This document shows positions 26,388 to 37,880 of a DNA stretch of 64,000 nucleotides, piece by piece. The position numbers were made by a program, and so were the translations under genes. This DNA is from Torreya grandis (taxonomy: Eukaryota > Streptophyta > Pinopsida > Cupressales > Taxaceae). Where the stretch lies: the NCBI GenBank assembly GCA_037957365.1, contig JARHVA010003187.1, forward strand, positions 974,001-1,038,000, given 5' to 3'. The notes beneath the pieces were generated by a model, which saw only the letters and a list, made by a program, of their open reading frames with translations, was not told the origin of the DNA and searched no databases. Numbering within the stretch: position 1 is the stretch's first letter; the number at the start of each line of letters is the position of its first letter.

Positions 26388-26393
26388 CAAAAG
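26388..26393. repeat. Left target site duplication of giant DNA transposon (CAAAAG)
   Basis: CAAAAG directly precedes the left inverted repeat and recurs at 43,921-43,926 directly after the right one. Copy A has a single CAAAGG (14,412-14,417) at the same place, with matching flanks on both sides. Because G and C sit at the element edges, the exact edge could shift by one base. Confidence 0.8.
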
Positions 26394-26440
26394 GGTAAGT
26401 GCACAAAGTTGGGGGATAAAAAGTGGCCTACCCATGGACA
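26394..26440 (+). repeat. Left terminal inverted repeat
   Basis: Forty-seven bases matching the right end in inverted orientation: the first 26 with three mismatches or fewer, then a ~9-bp indel, then CCATGGACAT shared exactly. Confidence 0.8.
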
Positions 26441-27240
26441 TGATTTTTCTAAAATTTTAACTTCTGTAGATAATCTGAGTTATCTAAACTCCAAATTTGA
26501 AGATAGTGTAAAAACATGAAGTGTAGCATTTCAAGTCTAGTTTCCAAAACACTAATTTTTTTCAAAAATGATTAATTATAACTATCTCAAACATCTAAAA
26601 TTTGAAGAGGAACTCCAATTTTTATTGAAAACATAATAGATCGATGGATGTGATGTGTACCATTTTTTGAGCAGCATTTAATATTATTTAAAACCCTTTG
26701 GGGAAAATTTAGATGAAATATTGTAGCATGTCACCTATATTTTTTAATATTTTTTCAATGAATACTGTTTTTATGAATTTTGAAAGTAAATAGATCCTAA
26801 AAATTGACAAAGAAGTGGATAGTCATCCATGAGTCAAGCCTAACTACCTCAAAAAAAAATACAATTTTTTTGAATGTGTGTAGAATTAAGTATACTACAT
26901 CACCATATTATTTTTTTTCACTTGGATCAATGAAACACAAATTACATGAACATGTATATGCATGTATGTTTGTGGCATGTAGTGGCCTAAAAAAGGCATA
27001 GTTAGAAGTAAATATAGTTTGAAACCTTAAATTAGTCTAAAAAATATAAGAATCATATTTATGGAAAGAGGAGACTGTGCTCGTCATTATGGTATCAGGT
27101 TTTTGAATTTTTGAGTTGAAATTATTAGTGTATTTGGCAATCAAAATTGAAATTTATTATTTATTTTCATACCTTTCAATACTTGACTGTACATTGATAG
27201 TCCAAGCCTTTGGTTCAGGAATCCAAGCCATTCTCGAGCC
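26441..27240. other. Left subterminal region of DNA transposon
   Basis: About 800 bp of AT-rich sequence without a supported gene. The plus-strand frames at 26,804-27,001 and 27,116-27,364 have no recognisable motif. Confidence 0.4.
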
Positions 27241-27272
27241 AAAAGGTGTGGGAATTGAAATCAAATTCAAAT

Positions 27273-27337
27273 ATCGTGATCACATTAGCAACATAGTAAT
27301 TAATGCAATCATATTATATAATAACATGATCACGTTA
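27273..27337. promoter_or_regulatory. Palindrome cluster 1 (TGATCA-centred), left subterminal
   Basis: Two good copies (CGTGATCACATTA at about 27,275-27,287 and TAACATGATCACGTTA at 27,322-27,337) and one weak copy (27,301-27,316) of the 16-bp palindrome whose perfect form is TAATGTGATCACATTA. It lies about 0.9 kb inside the left end. Candidate binding sites for an element protein. Confidence 0.55.
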
Positions 27338-27379
27338 AAAATGTTATTGTGTTATATATTATAAACATCCTAAACTTGA

Positions 27380-28604
27380 ATAGGGGCCATTAGGCCTGTT
27401 AGTCTTAAGATTATTATCTAATATGACCTATGCTATCAAATCCCTAATTAACATTATATTTAAGGAATTTCTTACATAGGGACCAATTACTCTTAATTGT
27501 AAAGATTATACTAAAGAAAATACTTGATTGGTTAAATATGATGTGCAATTAGGGAAAAATATTCACAATATACAAATTAGATGGACACAATTCGTTCATG
27601 GGGTGAAAAATGACTTAATTGATATTCTAGGTGAAAACAATTGATTACATAGGACTTAGTTGTCCTCAATTGTGTATAGTATTGAAAAAAATATCAATTA
27701 ATAAAATGGTGTAATTAAATCCCGAAATGACATTAGATGGATGTAATTCCTTGCTTGGGGATTGAGTGGCCCCAATGCATATCATATTGAACCTAAATAC
27801 TCAATTGGTTTAATATGGTGTGTAATCAAGGCTAATGGAACCCAACTGAAACATTATATGGAAAAATTTACTTTCATGGGGCTCAGTTGGCCACAATTAT
27901 GTACATAAGATAAAACCAAATGCATGATTAGCTAGATATAATTTATAATCAAGGCCAATGAAGTTGTAATTGACATTAGATGTATTCAATTACTTACATG
28001 AGCCTTGGTTGGCCATAATTGCATATTCAATTGAACTAAATACTTGGTTGATTCAATATGTTATGTATTTGGGACCAACAGAGCCCCTATTGATAGTATA
28101 AGGATGAAATTCTTACACAAGGCTTGTTTGGACTAAATTTCATAGATCATATTGAACCATTATATTTTTGTAGTTGAATTTGGTGCACAATTAGAATCTC
28201 AGTTATTATTAAAGATGGATTTATAATTCCTTATAGAGGGTTAAATTGGTTATGATTTCATATCATATTCATGATAACACTTAATTATTTGAATAAGGTG
28301 CGTAATTAGGGCCCTAATTAAAATAATGTTGACACAATTCCTTGGGCAGGCCTCAATTGGCCCCAATTATGTATCATCTAAAAATGAATACTTGATTAGC
28401 TCAATATGGTATGCAATCAAGGCCATGTAAGCCCCAATTTCCATTATATATGAATGCAATTCCTTGCACACGGCTCCTTTAGACTGAATTTCATATCAAT
28501 TTTAAAAAATACTTATTTTTTTAATATGGTGAGAACTTGGATCCCCAATTGATATCATATGAATAAAATTCCTTACATTGAGGCTAAGTAGACCCATGGG
28601 ATTA
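27380..28604. repeat. Degenerate ~120-bp tandem array
   Basis: A unit containing CAATTCCTTGCA, then GGGCTCAGTTGGCCCCAATT, then CATATTGAACCAAATACTTG recurs at about 27,745, 27,866, 27,985, 28,106, 28,230, 28,337, 28,463 and 28,569, with weaker copies from about 27,455. Spacing is 105-125 bp, about ten units. No coding frame. Confidence 0.75.
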
Positions 28605-31600
28605 ATTTAGCCCCAATTAACATCCTTTATATATAGTAAGAAATAGGTTCATAGGGATGAAACTCGTTAAAATTGCATCAATCATTACCATAATTGACTT
28701 TGTAGGCTCAATCTATGATAATGTGGGGGATAATTGATCCCAAATTCACATTTTTAACTCATAGATCTATGTTCAAGGAGCTCAAATTTGCCCCAATCAC
28801 CCTCATAATTGTACCTTATCTACCCTAAAACCTATACCCTAAGCCCTAATCCCTAAAATCTATTTAATGTAAATATAAACTCTTTAAACCTTAAACCAAT
28901 CATTTAAGCCCAAATTAACATCATTTAGACTAAGAATTAAGTTCACAGGGCTTAGTTTGGCCTAAATCACATGACTTATTGACCCATTTGACTAATTCAC
29001 TCAATTTACATGTGCGACATGACATCCATGGTATAATGACAACCCAAAAACACATTTTATAGTCACAAAAGGGTCCAACTAATTCAAATTATCCTCAATT
29101 ATCTTTGTAATTGACCCTGTGTACCTTAAACCATGTATATACATTAAAACCTAGAAGGGTCATAAACCATCAACCCCAAACACTATACCCTAAATTGTAA
29201 ACCATTTACTTCCCAAGTATTCACCAACTTCAATTTAGTCCCAATTAACATCCTTTGTAGTAAGAATCTAGTTTAAACACATGGCATATCTAGTGATTAG
29301 ACATTAATATACATTTCCTTAAACCTAAAACCTATGCCCTAATCCCTAATGATCCCTAAAACATTTAAATTATAAGCCCTATTCCCTAATTTCCACTATG
29401 CATCATAAACATACATGGCTTATGATATAACTGATTTTATCATGAGATGTCATAATTTATGCACTTTTTAAACCTATGGCTAAAGCCTTTAGAGTACCAA
29501 TCTAGTTCTGTTTATCTATATAGTAAATTAGGGCTATTTTGAGCCTAGTTTCAACCTAATTTACCAAATAAGAGGAGAGTTAGTTGATTCTTTTATTTGA
29601 GGAGGCATTTGAGGCCAATTTCAGGGTCTTCAATAAAAAGATATGATTTGGGGCAAAATCAAAAGATCGATCTTCTATCATGAATTGATCCAATCAGTCA
29701 ATTTGTATAATTCCCTATGTGGTCTAGGCAAAATTGAGCCCCTAAACCAAATTTATGGCTCAATCAATTGTATAACATGTATATGGCATAATTGAACCTA
29801 ATTTTATTAGAAATGTGAAAACATGAAGGTAATCAAGTCATAAATATGTGTCACAAGTAGCTCAAAAGTTATTCAATTACCTTAATGATTGGACCCTATA
29901 TCTAATATCTTAAACCCTAATTACCTTATACCTTTTAACTTTAACTCCAAACCCTGCACCATTTACATTAAAACCTAAGCCATAAGCCCTAAACCCCAAA
30001 CCCTATAAATTAGAGACCCTAAACCCTAAACCAATAAATTTATCCCCATTTAAAATCCTTTATATATATAGTAATAATTAGGTTCATAGGGATGAATTTG
30101 GTTAAAATAATATCAATCAATATCACAATTGACTTCATAGGCTCACTCTACGATGATGTGGGGGATAATTGATACCAAATTCACATTCTATAATGATAGA
30201 TATAAGTTCAAGGGTCACAAAATTTCCCCAATTTCCTACACAATTATATAAATGTACCCTAAAGCCTAATCCTTAGAACTTTCTTAATCCCTAAATTCTA
30301 AACCATAAATTTAAACTCTTTAAGTCTTGAACCAATCATTTTAACCCAAATTAACATCATTTGCACTAAAAATTAACTTCATAGGGCTAATTTTGGCCTA
30401 AATCACATGATTGATTAACTAATTTGACTAATTCACTCAATCTACACATGCAACATGAAATCAACGGTATAGTGACAACCCAAAAACACATTCTATAGTC
30501 ACAAATGGGTCCAAGTGATTCAAATTATCCTCAATTATTTTTATGATTTATTGACCCTATGTACCCTAAACCATGTATATACATTAAAACCTAGAAGGTT
30601 TGTAAACTATAAACCCTAAAAATTATACCCTAAATTGTAAACCATTTACTTTACAAGTATTTACCAACTTAAAGTTAGTCCCAATTAACATCCTTTGTAG
30701 TAAGAATTTGATTTGAACACATGGCATATCTATTGATCTTAGACATTAATATACATGTCCTTAAACCTAAACCATTTTCCCTAATCCCTAATGATCCCTA
30801 AAAAATTTAAATTGTAATCCCTATGCCCTAATGCCCACTATGCATCACAAACATACATGCCTTATGATATAACTAATTTTATCATGAGATGTCATAATTT
30901 ATGCATGTTTTAAACTTATGGCTAAAGCTTTGGAGTACCAATCTAGCTCTGTGCATCTGTTTAATAAATTAAGGCTATTTCGATCACTTTCAACCCAATT
31001 AACTAAAGAAGAGGAAAGGCAGTTGATTATTTTAATTGAGGAGGCATTTGAGGCCAAATTGAAGGTATTTAAAATCAAGATATGATTTGGGGCAAAATTA
31101 AAAGATCGATCTTCTATCATGAAATGATCCAATTAATCAATTTATACAATTCCCTATGTGATCTGGGTAAAATTGAGCCCCTAAACCAAATTTATGGTTT
31201 AATTAAATATATAACATGTACATGGAATAATTGACCCTAATTTTATTATAAATGTGCAAACATGAAGGTAATCGAGTCATAAATATGTGTCACAAGTAGT
31301 TCAAATGTTATTTAATTACCTTAGTGATTGGACCACATTACCATAATTGACTTCATAGGCTCAATTTGTGATGATGTGGGGGACAATCGATCCCAAATTC
31401 ACATTTTTTAATCATAGATATAAGTTCAAAGCTCTCAAAATTTCCCTAATTGCCTACATGATTGTATAAATGTACCCTAAAACCTATACCCTATGCCATA
31501 ATCCTTAAAAATTCCTTAATCCCTAAAATCTAAACCAAAAATATAAACTTTTTAAACCTTGAACCAATCATTTTATCTTGTAAATTAACATCATTTCTAG

Positions 31601-31700
31601 ACTAAGAATAAAGTTAGCAAGGCTCAATGTGGCCTAAATCACATGACTAATTAACCTATTTGACTAATTCACTCATTTTGCACGTGCAACATCCAGGGTA
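28605..31700. repeat. ~1.43-kb tandem repeats with telomere-like tracts
   Basis: Landmarks recur with a period near 1,430 bp: GATGTGGGGGATAATTGAT-like sequence at about 28,720, 30,157 and 31,372; CCCAATTAACATCCTTTGTA at about 29,248 and 30,682. Unit 1 is 28,605-30,040; unit 2 (about 30,040-31,330) lacks some 200 bp at its end; unit 3 is partial. Each unit holds degenerate CCCTAAA-type tracts, best at about 29,985-30,030. The minus-strand frame at 30,899-31,132 lies within the repeat and is not accepted as a gene. Confidence 0.8.
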
Positions 31701-31940
31701 TAATGGATACCTAGAAACACATTATATTATTAATGACTTATTATTGTTTTTTAGGGCTTCAAATTACTTAGAGATTCTTTCTCCAAGTATTAGGAAAGGT
31801 CCCTATAGTTGTGCACCTTCACTTTGGACCTTAATTGTAATCACTAATTCTGAAAACATAACTTATAATCCCTAATCCATAAACCTTATGCACTAACTTG
31901 CATTAATACCCAATCCTTAATCCCTTATGTACATTAAGTA

Positions 31941-32257
31941 TAACATGATCACGTCATTTAATTATGTGATCTCATTATTGTTAACATAGGCAACACTCAT
32001 TCCTCATTTCCAATTACCAACCCCATAACTTATATCGATAATAATGTGATCACATTAAAGCCGATATCATCTTCCCATTAGGTTGGGTATGTTGGGACCT
32101 TGTGGAAAGCATAATATGATCATGCTATTTAGTAATATGATCATGCTATTATCAATATCAACTTCCCAATGGGTTGGGTGTGCTATGACCTTATGAAAAT
32201 CATAACACAATCACGTTAATTAGTAACATGATCACACTATATAATGTGATCACGTTA
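31941..32257. promoter_or_regulatory. Palindrome cluster 2 and 91-bp duplication before the transposase gene
   Basis: Eight copies of the TGATCA-centred 16-bp palindrome start at 31,941, 31,962, 32,042 (perfect TAATGTGATCACATTA), 32,112, 32,133, 32,203, 32,224 and 32,242. Three pairs are spaced exactly 21 bp. The pairs at 32,112 and 32,203 belong to a 91-bp tandem duplication that also carries a CTTCCCAwTrGGTTGGGT motif. The cluster ends about 135 bp before the first Met codon of the transposase-like gene (32,392), so autoregulatory operator sites are a reasonable guess. Confidence 0.65.
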
Positions 32258-33640
32258 TTATTGTTTTAGTGATAGGCTCACTTATCAATGAATATTTTAT
32301 CCCAAATCAAGACTTCTATCCATATAAACATTCTATGAGACTTCTATCTGTACTTGACTCGACCTTTGAAAAGTTGTCAATTGTCCCTTCTAATGGGTTC
32401 TAGATCATGTTCAAAGAGGAAGAGAAAGTTGTTGAAGAACAAAAAACCAAAGGACTTAGAATATTTCAAAGAGAAAAAAAAGCTACTAATGTGAAAAGTC
32501 CATGGAAAACAAGGTACAAACCCTAATCTTGATGAACCAAATGCCATAGAAAATGACCCAATTGATGATAATGAAGTAAGCAATGATGAAATTGACTATA
32601 ATCAATTGAATAATGTTGAAATGGACTATAATTAAATTGACCATAATGAATTAGTTAATTTTGGAAGTTCACATCCACAGTTTCAAATTTTTTATTTTGT
32701 TGATGATGAGTCTATGTATGATGCTTCACCCCCCATAAATGAATAAAATTTGATGGAAAAAAATAATGATGAAATTAAGCATCAAAAAAATTTCATGGAA
32801 ACATATTATGAATAAATTAACAATGAAGAATTTAATGTCATCCCACCTCTAAACAATGAAAGTAATAACCATTTTGAAACACCCTCTCAACAAACTCCAC
32901 CATTACCAACACCTCAAATAATTGAGTAGAAAAGACAAGTACTTAATTTAAGTCGATGATTTTTTTTAAAAACCAATGTATAACAAAGTGTCTGAACACC
33001 ATTCAAGAAGACTAGCTCAATAAATTTGGGATATTTTCTTTCATAATTTATAGTATGATAGTCAAAGATGTTAATTATCTATTTCATTGATAAAACTGGT
33101 TAAGATGAGACCAATAATATACACATTAGGACAAATAACATCTAACATGGATGATGAAAATGATAATTTTTTTGAGAAAATACATGATGCATATCATATT
33201 ATAAGCCTAAAATCAAGCATCAAAGATTGTAATGTTGCTTGATGTATACATACAACTTGTGTAGTAAGTGACATAATAGTGAAAAAATGAATGGTTTCAA
33301 AAAGAAGACAAACACTTCATATAAATAGAAAAATAATAAGGAAAGAAATTGAAATACATGAAATACTTAATGAACCTAATACCAATGAGCTCTGGCCATT
33401 CTCTGTTAGACTTTCATGGAAGACAAGGCTCTATCCAATACTCTCAAAGAGATACATGCTCAATTTTGGAAAGACAATACAAGAGTTTTGCCCACTGCAA
33501 GAGATGTTGTGAAAAGAAGAGTTGGTTCTCATAACCATGAACCACATCCAAAACATTTATTAGATATGAATTAAACACAATTATACTCTAAATTCTTGGA
33601 GCAATATCCATAAATTTCTATTTGTCAAAGATATTTTGAG

Positions 33641-33961
33641 ATGGAAAAACCTTTTTATGTTAAAATAAATCACACACGCATCATTTGTTGTTGTAGGCAA
33701 CATGTTGAATTTTCAATGCACTATGATGTTTTTTTCTATATTCATTGTACTTTACATACTAACATTTTGTATTGGTGTGTCATTGAATTGCCACCAAAAT
33801 CAGCCAGGGAATTTATTCCAACTATATTTTGCAAAAGACTAGATGGGCTATTAATTTATAATAAATCATGTTTAAATAGAAATTGCAACATTTGTGGTGG
33901 ATTGCCAAATTTAAAAAATGTATTCATGAATAGATTACAAGTGCAATTTGACAAGAATTAG
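33641..33961 (+). pseudogene. Cys-rich region of transposase-like gene
   Basis: A 106-codon open piece containing RIICCCRQHVEF, then PPKSAREFIPTIFC, then NCNICGG. The CCCR and CxxC pairs are typical of this protein family and probably bind zinc. This is the best preserved N-terminal piece of the pseudogene at 32,392-35,520. Confidence 0.65.
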
Positions 33962-34464
33962 TTGGTTTAAGCAAATATAAATTAGTGACTTATCAAGTAA
34001 AAGATGGTAAATAATCTAAAAGGTGTGCGCTTATTACAAAAAAGATACATGTTTCAATTTTTTTTGTCAAATTTAGGGAGAAGATTGTTTATGACTATGC
34101 AAGGCCACAAATAGGGCTAGATGGTTGTATGAACATTTCAAGATATGCAAGGATACATTCCCACTTTGTTCTATTATTTTAGTATTTGATTTTATATAGA
34201 ATTACACATTTAAACTCCAAATGGAATTTCAATCACAGTATTATAACTCATCACAATTTACCATATTCATGCATATAACATTCATGCATGCACCTGATAT
34301 TACAGAGCAACAAAAAAAAATTAAGCGAGTATCATTTATATACCAATGATGATATATCACATTGTTTAGAGTATGTGTAAGGTTGTTTTTAGAAGTTATA
34401 TGAATAATTGAGTTAGAGGAACATTAATTTCAATCAACATTACATTTGGTCAGATAATTGCACA

Positions 34465-34806
34465 TTGAAATTCAAAAATGCACATATGTTTTATTGGTTA
34501 CATAGGATGCATATTACCATAGGTGTAGAACACATTTGGAGTTTCAGTGAGGCTGGTCATGGAAAAGGGGAGCATGACGGTGATGGATCATGTGTAACAA
34601 GAGTTATTGTAAGGGAGGAGTTGGAATTTGAAGAGGGTGTTCATTTGATAGATGCAAAAACTTTGGTTGAATGGTGTAATGAGAACATGTGTCATGGTGC
34701 TCAACCAAATTATACTATTTATAGACCTTTATGGTTAATGGAGGAAGAACACCTAAAAAATTATGAGGATTGTATGACTCTAATGGGTTCAAGTGACCTC
34801 CACTGA
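34465..34806 (+). pseudogene. GHGKG segment of transposase-like gene
   Basis: A 114-codon open piece: FKNAHMFYWLHRMH, VEHIWSFSEAGHGKGEHDG, VIVREELEF, LIDAKTLVEWCNENM. The GHGKG..DG block follows a WSDxC block in the frame just upstream (about 34,440), the arrangement I know from putative RNase H-fold transposases. The Asp of YIWSD is kept; the following Gly is Asn. Confidence 0.7.
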
Positions 34807-35124
34807 TTTCATAACTTAAATTCAAGTTCTTGGACTATTCATATGAGACACTTGGCATGTTTTTATTTTGCATGTGTGGACTCTATTTAGAATGAGTGTG
34901 AGTCAAAATAGTGGGTAGATGATTGGAGTTCTAAACCTCTAATTAAAATCAACACATATCAGTTTCTAATAGCATTATAACTTATAGATAAGACATCATT
35001 AGATGACTTTGACCATGTATCTAATCTAATACAGCTAGGTATAATATTTTTTATTATGTACAATTTATTACCATTATTTATATATCTTCATATTATCACT
35101 AAAAATGATCTTTTATGATGTACA

Positions 35125-35520
35125 GGGCATGTTGTTTTAGTTATTGGAGATGAGGATAATGAAGAAGGAACTGATTACTACTTGTGTTAGTGTGTAGAGA
35201 GAAAGAATAAATTGACTTCCCCAGTTATAGATGGAGAAAACATTGACTATCCCACTAGGTCAGTTGTAGTCACTAGAACTTCATTTTGATGATATATTAT
35301 AGAAAATTCACATCAATAGTTGTTTGAAGAGTTTGAAATGCACATGAAGATACTTCACTATTAAAATTTGATTCTTATAATGAATATTCCATTACAAAAA
35401 TATCATGGGATACCATTAAATAGGAAGCTATGAAAAATTTTGGAGTCAAATCATGAAGCTATTCTTGATACTATCAAGGTTAGAGCAGATCCTAATGGTT
35501 CGTTGGATTGAAATATGAAG
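35125..35520 (+). pseudogene. C-terminal exon remnant of transposase-like gene
   Basis: After an acceptor-like ATGTACAG the frame reads GHVVLVIGDEDNEEGTDYYL, CVERKNKLTSPVIDGE, then EFEMHMKILHY, with scattered stops; it joins on from WVDDWSSKPLIKINTYQFL before the presumed intron. It ends near a donor-like GTATG at 35,521. Domain unknown. Confidence 0.5.
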
Positions 35521-35740
35521 GTATGTTGACTTTTTAAATGTAGATGTAATCAATTTTACCAAATTTTTTTTTATTTTATATTTAGTACATAGATAAATTT
35601 CATTTTAAATGCTTACTAACAATTTTTTGTAGGTTAGTGGTGCCAGATAAGCTTTCACCTTCATGTGGTTGGCACTGTCAATAAAGAATTATATATTCTT
35701 AAAGCTAAAAGAAGATTAGGTTTTATGCATGTTTTCTTTG

Positions 35741-37690
35741 GGGTGAGATTAGAGGGCTTAAAGAGGTATGTGAGGGATCTAATGGTTCATGGAAATGGCT
35801 TACATTTTTCATTTTATGTGTGTTTGAACTTAGGCTTAAAAATTGCATTTTTATTGTATTGGGAAGGGTTTTCTTAAGGCTAGATTGGGTAGCAAGTTTG
35901 TCGATCGGACCTAACAGAAAGCCAAGAAACTAGTCCTAAAGGTTATCCAACACTCCAGATGTGTTGGTAGTGTCATTTTTCACCCATGAAGCATCAGAAC
36001 TAGAGTTTTATTACCATAACTCAAATTTTGACAACATTTATTGTCAATGTTCCAACTCTTCAGAATGGTAGTGAAAATACACTTCCAGGTGGATTCAAAC
36101 ATCATGGAAGCATAATAACATGTAATTTGTCTCTTTGGATATGATCAAATTGATATATTTTCAAGTGGAGGTCTTGGAGGTAGAAATACTAGTTGGATCT
36201 CGAGAAGTTACTTGTTCACTGACAAAAACTTGCATTTTTGGACCCGTCACTACAACTTGTCTAACAGATTGATCTTAAAGATTCCACCTGAGTGTTTTGA
36301 GGTTTAATGAGAGGGATTAAGGAGGTATGTGAAAGATCTGATATCTCATAGAAATGACTTACGGTTTTTATTTTTTGCATGTTTGAACGTAGGCTAAAAT
36401 TTTGCATTTTTCTTGTGTTGGGAAGGGTGTTCTTGAGGCCATAATGGGTGGTAGATTTGTTGATCAAGATTAAAGAGAGGATAAAAACATAGTAATATAG
36501 GTTATCCACCCCTCAAATATGTTGGTAGTGTCATTTTTCAGCCATGAAGCATCAGAACTAGAGTTTCATAACCACAACTTGTACTTTGACAACATTTATT
36601 GTCAATGTTTTTGCTCTCCAGAATGGTAGTGAAAATGCACCTAAAGGTGGATTTGAACATCATGGTGGCACAATAAAATGTAATTTATCTATCTAGATGT
36701 GATAAAAGTGATAGATTCATAGGTGGAGGTCCCAAAGGTAGAAATGCTAGTTGGAGCTTAAGAAGTTGCTTATTCATTGATAAAAACTTGCATTTTTAGA
36801 GTCGTCACTGTAACTTATCTAACAAATTGATATCAATGATTCAAATTAAGTGATCTAGGGTGAGATTAGAGGGATTAATGAGGTACTTGAGGGATTTTAT
36901 GGTTTATGGAAACGGCTTACATTTTTTCCCATGCATGTTTGAACTTAGGCTAAAAAATTACATTTTTCTTATATTGGGAAGGGTGTTTTTGAGGCCAAAA
37001 TGTGTGGTGGGTTTATCTATTGGGCATGATGAGAGGCCAAAAACCTGGTATTAGAAGTTATCCACCCCCTCAAACATGTTGGTTATGTAATTTTTTACCC
37101 ACGAAGCATTATAGATAGAGTTTTGCAACCGTAACTTGAACTTTGACAACATTTATTGTTAATGTTTCTACTCTCCAAAATGGTAGTGAAAATGCACTTT
37201 GAGGTGGATTCAAACATCATGGTAAAATAATAGCATGTTATTTGTCCATATATACATGATCAAAGTGATAATTCATAGGTGGTGCTCCCAAAGGTATAAA
37301 TGTCAATTGGAGCTTGAGAAGTTGTTTGTTCACTGACAAAAACATGCATTTTTGGACCCATGATTGGAACTTGTCTAATGGATTGATCTCGAAGATTCCA
37401 TCCAAGTGTTATAGGGTGAAATTAAAGGTCTTAATAAGGTATGTGGGGGATTTTATGGTTCATGGAAATGTATTACAATTTTTTTCTATCCATGTTTGAA
37501 ATTGGGCTAAAAAATTACATTTTTCTTTTATTAGAAAGGGTGTTCTTGAGGCTGGAATGGGTGTTGTTTGTCGATCAAGCCTAACATAAGGCCAATAACC
37601 TGATCTTAAAGTTTATATACCCAAATAGAAGTGTTTTTAGTGTTATTTTTCAACCACAAATCATCAAAACTATATTTTTGCAACCACAAC
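35741..37690. repeat. ~557-bp tandem array (3.5 units)
   Basis: Units start with GGGTGAGATTAGAGGG-type sequence at about 35,741, 36,300, 36,858 and 37,414 (spacings about 559, 558, 556). Each includes TTCACTGACAAAAACTTGCA and CTTTGACAACATTTATTGT. The short ORFs at 35,665, 36,261, 36,860 and 37,314 are repeats of one another and are not genes. The last unit breaks off into CAATTTTGAC-type low-complexity sequence at about 37,690-37,880. Confidence 0.8.
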
Positions 37691-37880
37691 TTGAACTCTG
37701 ACAACTTTGACAATTTTGAAAACTTTTAAAACTTTTAAAAATTAAAATAGAGACCTAGAAACTCAATGATTAATTAATCTATTTACCTATTTAAAACTTT
37801 GACAAATTTGACAATTTTTACAATTTTTACAACTTTGACCTATTGACCTATTAGGTGGAATTGACTAATTGGCCTATTGA

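Larger units (their letters stand above)
25535..26393 (-). mobile_element. Gypsy-related element copy B, segment 1
   Basis: Aligns with 13,553-14,417 of copy A and ends in the target duplication CAAAAG at the left edge of the DNA transposon. It continues at 43,921. Contains the protease remnant. Confidence 0.8.
32392..35520 (+). pseudogene. Decayed transposase-like gene (SDG / GHGKG family)
   Basis: Likely the enzyme that once moved this element. Starting at MGSRSCSKRKRKLLKNKK (a basic, nuclear-localisation-like start), broken plus-strand frames follow the layout of a large unannotated protein family of conifers, ferns and mosses: an Asp/Asn-rich N-terminus, then FWKDNTRVLPTARDVVKRR and PHPKHLLDM (33,450-33,570), a Cys-rich region (33,641-33,961), an FDF.ENYTFKLQ block near 34,190, YIWSDNC and KFKNAHMFYWL (34,440-34,505), then the GHGKGEHDG block, and a C-terminal region to about 35,520 with at least one likely intron (about 35,038-35,125, acceptor ATGTACAG). 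The family normally has SDGC..QFK, here SDNC..KFK, so a probable catalytic residue is lost. Many stops. Confidence 0.65.

Noticed and set aside
29900..30035. A true telomere or telomere array
   Set aside because: The CCCTAAA-like units are few, degenerate and inside a 1.43-kb tandem repeat.
32392..35520. An active transposase
   Set aside because: Many in-frame stops, and SDG changed to SDN with the following Gln replaced.
35665..37499. Several 60-80 codon ORFs
   Set aside because: They recur with the 557-bp tandem units and show no independent coding support.
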